NCBI GenBank assembly: GCA_017391435.1
Contig: JAFOYS010000328.1
Span: forward strand, 1-11,528
DNA length: 11,528 nt
Direction of reading: 5' to 3'
Source of the DNA: Alistipes sp.
GTDB lineage: Bacteria > Bacteroidota > Bacteroidia > Bacteroidales > Rikenellaceae
Part shown: piece by piece, positions 6,495 through 11,528 of the stretch
How the letters are laid out: each line of letters starts with the position of its first letter
Numbering within the stretch: position 1 is the first letter of the stretch
Translations under genes and position numbers: made by a program
Notes under the pieces: generated by a model
The model's database searches: none
Told to the model about the DNA's origin: nothing
What the model saw: the letters and a program-made list of their open reading frames with translations, nothing else

Positions 6495-7334
6495 ATGGAT
6501 CAGAGAGAGGATAATAAAATAGCGACAAATAGAACATCTAATGGTGGTCAGAATCCACCTCGCCCACGCCCTAATCGTCTTAAACTGCCTTTTGATAATC
6601 GTAGTCAGGATATTGGTACTTGGGCTTATGATCATCGCATAGGACTTTGCGTTACGATAATCATCTATCTGCTGCTTGGTATAGGATTTTTTGCCTCAAA
6701 GATAGTTATTGGTCGTAAGGTCTCTCAGCAGGGAATGTATATTGATCTTCAGGAGCTTGCCGCTCTTGAGCAGGAGCGTGATAGACTTGCAGAGGAGGTT
6801 CGTCGTGCCAATCAGAATATTGATTGGAGCAAGATTCGCAATACCTCTTCAAACGAAAATGCGCTTAATGAAAATCTTGCCGATGACCGCGGAACAAACA
6901 CCTCTTCTCTTAATGAGGATGCCGAGGCTGTAGAGCAGCGTATGAGGGCAAATCGTGAGGCCTATGAGAAGGGTCTTAGGGATGCCAAGCGTGCTGGTGA
7001 GCGAAGTGATGAAAGTAAGGCAGAAGATAGTAGCCAGAATAGCGATAAAAGGGTTAAGGGAAGCGTTACAGTGAGCTTCTCCTTTAACAATCCTGTGCGC
7101 TACTCGCGTAAACTTATTAAGCCGGCCTATCGTTGTGAGGGTGGTGGCGAGGTTGTCGTAAAGGTGGCTATTGATCGCGCTGGAAAGGTACTCTATGCAT
7201 ATGTCGAGAGTGGTGGCGATGAGTGTATGCGTACTATTGCTGTCTCGGCTGCAAAGGGCTCCAGATTTGACCATAATGACTCTGCTCCTGCAAAGCAGGA
7301 GGGTGTTATAACCTATATCTTTATACCGCAATAA
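6495..7334 (+). CDS. Membrane-anchored TonB-like protein with C-terminal TonB-type domain
   Basis: 279 residues from the ATG at 6495; an in-frame GTG at 6468 lies inside the promoter box and is not used as the start. Layout: a polar, basic cytoplasmic N-terminus with a PPRPRP patch (21-26); one membrane segment around 49-71 (IGLCVTIIIYLLLGIGFFAS); a charged coiled-coil-like stretch (about 84-106, LQELAALEQERDRLAEEVRR); a low-complexity Asn/Ser/Glu linker with a second charged helix (about 142-172); and a compact C-terminal domain from about 190. That domain reads CEGGGEVVVKVAIDRAGKV (214-232) and ends GVITYIFIPQ, a pattern of TonB C-terminal-like folds. Cys214 and Cys244 could form a periplasmic disulfide. 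It lacks the long Pro/Lys-rich span of classical TonB. Its role is not known to me: energy transduction to an outer-membrane receptor or an envelope scaffold are both possible. It is followed after 24 nt by korA, so it is likely co-transcribed. Confidence 0.8.
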   Translation: MDQREDNKIATNRTSNGGQNPPRPRPNRLKLPFDNRSQDIGTWAYDHRIGLCVTIIIYLLLGIGFFASKIVIGRKVSQQGMYIDLQELAALEQERDRLAEEVRRANQNIDWSKIRNTSSNENALNENLADDRGTNTSSLNEDAEAVEQRMRANREAYEKGLRDAKRAGERSDESKAEDSSQNSDKRVKGSVTVSFSFNNPVRYSRKLIKPAYRCEGGGEVVVKVAIDRAGKVLYAYVESGGDECMRTIAVSAAKGSRFDHNDSAPAKQEGVITYIFIPQ

Positions 7335-7358
7335 AACAACATCTAACTACATAACAAA

Positions 7359-9197
7359 ATGGAACAAAAGACCTCACTGCTTAAAGATGTCGTGATTCGC
7401 TTTTCAGGCGATTCGGGCGACGGTATGCAGCTTACAGGAACGCTATTTTCTGAGACATTGGCTCTCTCGGGAAATGCGATTTCTACCTTTCCCGATTATC
7501 CTGCCGAGATTCGTGCTCCGCAGGGAACAGTGGCTGGAGTATCTGGTTTTCAGGTACACTTCGGCTCTACAGTAGTCAATAATCCTGGCGACAAGTGCGA
7601 TTTGCTGGTGGCGATGAACCCCGCTGCGCTGAAGGCTAATGCTGCCTTTTTGAAGGCCGATGCTACGATTATTGTTGACGCCGACTCTCTGACTGCTGAT
7701 AATATTGCAAAAGCGAGTTTTACGACAGATGACCCTATTTCTGAGTTAAATCTCTCTGGTCGTAATGTTATTGTTGCTCGTATTACTACAATGACAAAAG
7801 AGGCGCTAGCTGATAGCACTTTGGACAACAAGGCTAAGGTCAAGTGTAAGAATATGTTCGCCCTTGGTATCTGCCTCTACATTACTGACAGAAGTACAGC
7901 TCACGCGCACGACTATATCAATAATAAGTTTGGTCGTAAGAATCCAGATGTGGCTGCTGCAAATAATCTGGTTATTGAGGCTGGATACAACTATGCGGCA
8001 AATAATCACCTTTCGCACAACGCATATGCTGTTGAGCCACAGGGTCTGCCAAAGGGTAAGTATCGCACAATAAATGGTAATGTCGCTACGGCGTGGGGAT
8101 TTATTGCAGCCTCTGAAAAGAGTGGTCGTCCGCTCTTCTGTGGTTCATATCCAATCACTCCAGCAACAGTGATTCTTGAGGAGCTTGCAAAGCATAAGAG
8201 TCTGGGTGTTAAGACTGTACAGGCTGAGGATGAGATTGCGGGTATCTGTACTGCTGTAGGTGCTGCCTATGCGGGAAACTTTGCCGTTACAACAACCTCT
8301 GGCCCAGGTTTGTCGCTCAAGAGTGAGGCTTTGGGTCTTGCGGTTATGGCTGAGTTGCCACTTGTTGTTGTCGATGTGCAGCGCGGTGGCCCATCTACGG
8401 GTCTGCCAACAAAGACCGAGCAGAGCGATCTGCTGCAGGCCCTCTATGGTAGAAATGGTGAGTGTCCAGTGCCGGTTATTGCAGCCTCATCGCCAAGCGA
8501 CTGCTTCCACTACGCCTTTGTTGCTTCAAAGATTGCAATGGAGCATATGACACCGGTGTTGTTGCTTACAGATGGATTTATTGCTAACTCATCTGAGGCG
8601 TGGGCAATACCTCAAATGGCTGATATGCCGACAATTACTCCACCTATTGCTGTGGCTGGTGAGGGCGACTTTATGCCATATAAGAGAGATGAGCGTTTGG
8701 TTCGTAGCTGGGCTTTCCCTGGAATGGCAAACCTTGAGCACCGTATCGGTGGACTTGAGAAGAATGCTGCTACTGGAAATATCTCGTATGACCCTGCAAA
8801 CCACGCTGTTATGGTTGCAACACGAGCTGCAAAGGTGGCAGCTGTTGTTGCAGACATTCCAGAGCAGAGTGTAGATGGCGATAGTACTGGTGAGCTGCTT
8901 GTAGTTGGTTGGGGCGGTACTCGTGGACATATTGCTTCGGCAGTAGCTAAGCTCCGTGAGGAGGGCAAGAGCGTTGCTCATTGCCATCTTAACTACATTA
9001 ATCCGCTACCGGCAAACCTTGCTCAGATCTTTGCAGGATATAAGCGAATTGTTGTCTGCGAGCTCAATGCTGGTCAGGCGGCAGCATATCTGCAGGGCCA
9101 GTTCCCTCAGTTTGTCTTTGAGAGGTATAATAAGGTTGAGGGTCAGCCATTTACTGTGGCAGAATTGGTAAATATGTTTAACGAAAAATTGAACTAA
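7359..9197 (+). CDS. korA: 2-oxoacid:ferredoxin oxidoreductase, fused gamma-alpha subunit (2-oxoglutarate type)
   Basis: 612 residues. With KorB it catalyses 2-oxoacid + CoA + oxidised ferredoxin to acyl-CoA + CO2 + reduced ferredoxin. Residues 1 to about 190 are the gamma domain, beginning VVIRFSGDSGDGMQLTG (11-27); from about 240 comes the alpha (pyrimidine-binding) domain with YPITPAT (264-270), QAEDEIA (288-294), SGPG (314-317) and QRGGPSTGLPTKTEQSD (341-357). A transketolase-C-like domain lies near the end (TGELLVVGWGGTRGHI onward). The gamma-alpha fusion with a separate beta subunit and no fused ferredoxin domain is the KorAB arrangement. 2-Oxoglutarate is the likely substrate, giving succinyl-CoA, but another 2-oxoacid is not excluded. 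korB follows after 5 nt. An imperfect -7-like TATCTTTA at 7316-7323, inside the end of the preceding gene, might give extra transcription (weak). Confidence 0.93.
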   Translation: MEQKTSLLKDVVIRFSGDSGDGMQLTGTLFSETLALSGNAISTFPDYPAEIRAPQGTVAGVSGFQVHFGSTVVNNPGDKCDLLVAMNPAALKANAAFLKADATIIVDADSLTADNIAKASFTTDDPISELNLSGRNVIVARITTMTKEALADSTLDNKAKVKCKNMFALGICLYITDRSTAHAHDYINNKFGRKNPDVAAANNLVIEAGYNYAANNHLSHNAYAVEPQGLPKGKYRTINGNVATAWGFIAASEKSGRPLFCGSYPITPATVILEELAKHKSLGVKTVQAEDEIAGICTAVGAAYAGNFAVTTTSGPGLSLKSEALGLAVMAELPLVVVDVQRGGPSTGLPTKTEQSDLLQALYGRNGECPVPVIAASSPSDCFHYAFVASKIAMEHMTPVLLLTDGFIANSSEAWAIPQMADMPTITPPIAVAGEGDFMPYKRDERLVRSWAFPGMANLEHRIGGLEKNAATGNISYDPANHAVMVATRAAKVAAVVADIPEQSVDGDSTGELLVVGWGGTRGHIASAVAKLREEGKSVAHCHLNYINPLPANLAQIFAGYKRIVVCELNAGQAAAYLQGQFPQFVFERYNKVEGQPFTVAELVNMFNEKLN

Positions 9198-9202
9198 AGA
9201 CT

Positions 9203-10228
9203 ATGGCAGAATATAGATATACACCAGAGAATTTTAAGTCTGACCAGCAGGTAAAATGGTGTGCCGGTTGTGGTGACCACGCGGTGTTAAATGCTGTTCA
9301 GCGCGCACTGCCAGAGGTTGCCGATGCGCTTGATAAGCCACACGAGAAGTTTGTCTTTGTGTCAGGTATCGGTTGCTCGTCTCGCTTTATATACTATATG
9401 AAGACCTTTGGCTTCCATACTATCCACGGTCGTGCTGCGGCTGTTGCTACGGGAGTAAAGGTTGCAAATCCAGACCTCTCTGTGTGGGTTTGTACAGGCG
9501 ATGGTGATAGCCTTGCTATTGGTGGTAACCACTTTATCCACGCGCTAAGAAGAAATATTGACCTTAATATTGTACTGTTTAACAACGAGATTTATGGCCT
9601 TACAAAGGGTCAGTACTCGCCAACAACAAAACTCGGTACTGTCACTAAGACATCTCCTTATGGAACTGTTGAGCATCCGTTCAATCCTGGTGAACTTGCT
9701 ATCGGCGCAAAGGGTACATTCTTTGCTCGTACTGTAGATGCTGAGGTTATGCTTACAAAGGAGCTGTTAATTGAGGCTGCAAAGCATCGCGGAACATCTG
9801 TTGTTGAGGCTCTTGTTAACTGTATGATTTTCAACAATAAGACCCACGCATCTTTTGCTGCAGATAAGGCTACACGCGCCGAGAATACTATCACTCTGCG
9901 CCACGGAGAGAAGATGCTCTTTGGTAAGGATATGAATAGAGGTCTTGTGCTTGATGGTCTGAAACTTAAGGTTGTCACTGTGGGTGAGGACGGTTATACT
10001 CTTGATGATATTCTTACTCACGATGCACACGCCGAGGATACAACACTGCACTGTATGCTGGCCGCTATGAAGTATCCAGAGTACCCTGTTGCACTGGGTG
10101 TTATCCGCTCTGTGGATGCTCCTTGCTACGATACTGAGGTTGAGGCTCAGGTTCAGAGCGTTAAGGCAGCGTCAAAGATTCAGTGTGTGGATGACTTGCT
10201 CAACTCTGGCGAGACCTTTGTTTTATAG
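9203..10228 (+). CDS. korB: 2-oxoacid:ferredoxin oxidoreductase, beta subunit (2-oxoglutarate type)
   Basis: 341 residues. This subunit binds thiamine diphosphate and one [4Fe-4S] cluster. Likely cluster ligands are C20 and C23 (KWCAGCGDH), C58 (GIGCSSR) and C207 (EALVNCMIF), matching the four-cysteine pattern of oxidoreductase beta chains. The thiamine diphosphate/magnesium motif is GDGDSLAIGGNHF (99-111), followed by FNNEIYGLTKGQYSPTT (126-142), the usual GLTKGQ.SPT signature. The C-terminal extension after about residue 215 is the KorB-type tail. The ATG at 9203 lies 5 nt after the korA stop, so the two are translationally close and form one complex. Electrons would go to a separate ferredoxin, not encoded here. 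The TAG stop forms the first bases of repeat copy B. The substrate call rests on the KorAB architecture, as for korA. Confidence 0.94.
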   Translation: MAEYRYTPENFKSDQQVKWCAGCGDHAVLNAVQRALPEVADALDKPHEKFVFVSGIGCSSRFIYYMKTFGFHTIHGRAAAVATGVKVANPDLSVWVCTGDGDSLAIGGNHFIHALRRNIDLNIVLFNNEIYGLTKGQYSPTTKLGTVTKTSPYGTVEHPFNPGELAIGAKGTFFARTVDAEVMLTKELLIEAAKHRGTSVVEALVNCMIFNNKTHASFAADKATRAENTITLRHGEKMLFGKDMNRGLVLDGLKLKVVTVGEDGYTLDDILTHDAHAEDTTLHCMLAAMKYPEYPVALGVIRSVDAPCYDTEVEAQVQSVKAASKIQCVDDLLNSGETFVL

Positions 10229-10380
10229 CTATTGGCTGTTAGCCATTAGCCATTAGCTGGCTACGCAGAACAAAAATTTAAGGAGTTTAGGGAAGTAAAA
10301 ATATCCTTAAACTCCTTAATTTCATTAATTTCCCTAATTAGCCAATGGCCAATAGCCAATAGCTAACGGCCAACAGCCAA
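10226..10380. repeat. Composite intergenic repeat element, copy B (full-length form)
   Basis: Fills the gap between convergent korB and tsaD. Left array of 7-bp units from the korB stop: TAGCTAT, TGGCTGT, TAGCCAT, TAGCCAT, TAGCTGG (10226-10260). Then CTACGCAGA, the hairpin at 10278-10319, a run of 9-bp units (CTTAAACTC, CTTAATTTC, ATTAATTTC, CCTAATTAG; 10306-10341), and a right array of six 7-bp units (ATTAGCC, AATGGCC, AATAGCC, AATAGCT, AACGGCC, AACAGCC; 10337-10378). The outer arms 10232-10258 and 10354-10380 are inverted copies, 23 of 27 positions matching, so the whole 150-bp block can fold into a long stem with an inner hairpin. It shares its left array, GGCTAcGCAGA and hairpin arm with copy A. 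No coding potential and no obvious target-site duplication. Confidence 0.8.
10278..10319. terminator. Hairpin in repeat copy B, candidate bidirectional terminator
   Basis: TTAAGGAGTTTAGGGA (10278-10293) pairs with 10304-10319 over 16 positions with one G-U in plus-strand RNA; loop of 10 nt. The left arm is identical to that of copy A while the loops differ. Plus-strand RNA continues UUUCAUUAAUUUCCC, only weakly U-rich. Confidence 0.4.
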
Positions 10381-10381
10381 A

Positions 10382-11410
10382 CTACACCATCTCCTCGTAG
10401 CGGGCAATAGGGGCGAGGTCAAGTGTCGCTAACTCGCCACGCAGGTAGCGGTAGTAACCCGCTACGGCAATCATAGCTGCATTGTCTGTGGTAAACTTCA
10501 GCTCTGGGAGGAATGTGCGCCAGTGATAACGCTTGCCCTCTGCCTCAATGCGGGCGCGGAGAGCAGAGTTTGCAGATACTCCACCACCAAGGGCTATATC
10601 CTTGATACCAAACTGCTTAGAGGCCTTGATAAGCTTGTCTACAAGGATGTCTACAACAGTGTGTAGCAGTGAGGCACAGAGGTCGGCCTTGTTCTTCTCA
10701 ATAAACTCTGGGTCTACTGCAATCTGGTCGCGCAGGGTGTAAAGAAAAGATGTTTTAAGACCTGAGAAAGAGTAGTTTAACTCCTCTACACGAGGCTTTG
10801 CAAACTTAAAGGCATCTCTGTTGCCCTCCTTAGCAAGACGGTCAATAACTGGACCACCAGGATATGGCAGACCCATAACCTTAGCGCACTTGTCAAGAGC
10901 CTCGCCAGCAGCGTCGTCTATAGTTGTGCCGACAATCTCCATCTTATCTGGCGCATCAACCTTTACAATCTGTGTATGTCCGCCGCTGACAAGTAGACAG
11001 AGGAATGGGTAGTTCGGATGTGGTAACTCCCTGTCTGGCAAGTCCACAAAGTGGGAGAGAATATGGCCGTGAAGGTGGTTTACCTCAACCATTGGAATGT
11101 TGTTAGAGATAGAGAGTCCCTTGGCAAAAGATGTGCCGACCATAAGCGAGCCGAGTAGACCCGGGCCTCGTGTAAATGCTATGGCGTCGACCTTGTCAAT
11201 TGTAAGACCCGCATCCTTTAGTGCGGTGTCAACTACAGGAACGATATTCTGCTGGTGAGCTCGAGATGCGAGCTCTGGAATAACGCCACCATACTTCTCG
11301 TGCACAGCCTGTGAGGCTATGACGCTTGATAGCAGTGTTGTGTTGCGCAGCACAGCTGCAGAGGTGTCGTCACAAGAGGACTCAATGCCTAAAATTATTA
11401 TATCATCCAT
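10382..11410 (-). CDS. tsaD: tRNA N6-adenosine threonylcarbamoyltransferase
   Basis: 342 residues, normal for bacterial TsaD. It transfers the threonylcarbamoyl group from TC-AMP to A37 of tRNAs that read ANN codons, acting with TsaB and TsaE, in the cytoplasm. ASKHA-fold motifs: LGIESSCDDTSAAVL (7-21), the metal-binding NHLHGH with His112 and His116, VSGGHTQIV (141-149), the loop TTIDDAAGEALDKCAKVMGL (162-181), SFSGLKTSF, GGGVSANS, and a C-terminal FTTDNAAMIA carrying the metal-binding Asp. The ATG at 11410 starts MDDIIILGIESSCDDT, the usual N-terminus, with little room for an earlier start. It is convergent with korB across repeat copy B and divergent from the gene at the right edge. A possible variant -7 box lies 25 nt upstream. 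Confidence 0.97.
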   Translation of the reverse strand: MDDIIILGIESSCDDTSAAVLRNTTLLSSVIASQAVHEKYGGVIPELASRAHQQNIVPVVDTALKDAGLTIDKVDAIAFTRGPGLLGSLMVGTSFAKGLSISNNIPMVEVNHLHGHILSHFVDLPDRELPHPNYPFLCLLVSGGHTQIVKVDAPDKMEIVGTTIDDAAGEALDKCAKVMGLPYPGGPVIDRLAKEGNRDAFKFAKPRVEELNYSFSGLKTSFLYTLRDQIAVDPEFIEKNKADLCASLLHTVVDILVDKLIKASKQFGIKDIALGGGVSANSALRARIEAEGKRYHWRTFLPELKFTTDNAAMIAVAGYYRYLRGELATLDLAPIARYEEMV

Positions 11411-11435
11411 TTTTGCAAAAATCTGCGAGTTTTTT

Positions 11436-11444
11436 CAAAAAATA
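11436..11444 (-). promoter_or_regulatory. Possible variant -7 box for tsaD (TATTTTTTG)
   Basis: The minus strand reads TATTTTTTG, which is TAnnTTTG with one extra base in the spacer, 25 nt before the tsaD start. The distance fits the other boxes in this window, but the mismatch and A+T-rich context make it weak. Confidence 0.3.
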
Positions 11445-11448
11445 GTAC

Positions 11449-11456
11449 TATCTTTG
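11449..11456 (+). promoter_or_regulatory. Bacteroidota -7 box for the right-edge gene (TATCTTTG)
   Basis: TATCTTTG matches TAnnTTTG exactly and ends 31 nt before the proposed GTG at 11488. The distance agrees with the boxes before adk, lpxC/fabZ and the TonB-like gene. Confidence 0.6.
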
Positions 11457-11487
11457 TAAGTTATAAGATATAACTTAAGGATATTCC

Positions 11488-11528
11488 GTGCGCAAAGTTA
11501 CAAAAATATTTACAATGATAGTATCAAC
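11488..11528 (+). CDS. N-terminal fragment of an exported or membrane protein, possibly TamB-like
   Basis: The frame opens after a TAA at 11476-11478 and runs off the window. The proposed GTG start at 11488 is preceded by AAGGA (11477-11481) with 6 nt between, one of the few ribosome-site-like sequences here; an ATG at 11515 is the alternative. Visible residues are MRKVTKIFTMIVST: a basic start followed by a hydrophobic run, as in a signal anchor or signal peptide. In Bacteroidales a large translocation/assembly module (TamB/DUF490) gene is often divergent from tsaD, as I recall, and such an N-terminus would fit. Only 13-14 residues are seen, so the identity is a guess from context. Confidence 0.45.
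   Translation, partial: MRKVTKIFTMIVS

Noticed and set aside
6849..7331. A 160-codon minus-strand frame antisense to the TonB-like gene
   Set aside because: The plus-strand protein has a membrane segment and a TonB-type domain; the antisense product is low-complexity and unrecognisable.
8589..8987. Overlapping open frames of 132 and 118 codons on the minus strand inside korA
   Set aside because: korA carries continuous family motifs through this region; the antisense frames have no motif, promoter box or start context.
10226..10380. CRISPR array or integron-like repeat
   Set aside because: Units are only 7-9 bp, contiguous and degenerate, without spacers of regular length and without cas or integrase genes nearby.

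Overview
The window comes from a member of the Bacteroidota, most likely the order Bacteroidales. The evidence is the fused LpxC-FabZ protein, the two-subunit ferredoxin-dependent 2-oxoacid oxidoreductase, a radical SAM/lipoprotein gene pair known from this order, promoter boxes of the TAnnTTTG type, and weak or absent Shine-Dalgarno sequences. I cannot fix the genus; an Alistipes- or Prevotella-like gut anaerobe would fit. No tRNA, rRNA, CRISPR array, transposase or integrase gene is visible.

Layout. (1) 1-1330, plus strand: the 3' end of a small, probably exported (lipo)protein, then a radical SAM/SPASM enzyme 18 nt downstream. (2) 1331-1451: intergenic repeat element, copy A. (3) 1452-6402, minus strand, in transcription order: lpxC/fabZ and lpxA (lipid A synthesis), a strong intrinsic terminator, adk, a second terminator-like hairpin, a secreted PHB-depolymerase-family esterase, and thiL (last step to thiamine diphosphate). 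(4) 6403-6494: compact divergent promoter region. (5) 6495-10228, plus strand: a membrane-anchored TonB-like protein, korA (gamma-alpha fusion) and korB. (6) 10229-10381: repeat element, copy B. (7) 10382-11410, minus strand: tsaD. (8) 11411-11528: divergent promoters and the first codons of a plus-strand gene that runs off the window, possibly TamB-like.

Most of the window is core metabolism and envelope synthesis. KorAB oxidises a 2-oxoacid (probably 2-oxoglutarate) with ferredoxin as acceptor; its cofactor, thiamine diphosphate, is the product of ThiL. LpxC/FabZ and LpxA share the 3-hydroxyacyl-ACP pool for lipid A and fatty acids.

The least understood parts are the radical SAM/lipoprotein pair, a family association recognised in silico whose chemistry I do not know, and the two related composite repeats. 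Each repeat sits flush against the stop codon of the plus-strand gene between convergent genes. They are built of short 7-bp and 9-bp units around a conserved hairpin.
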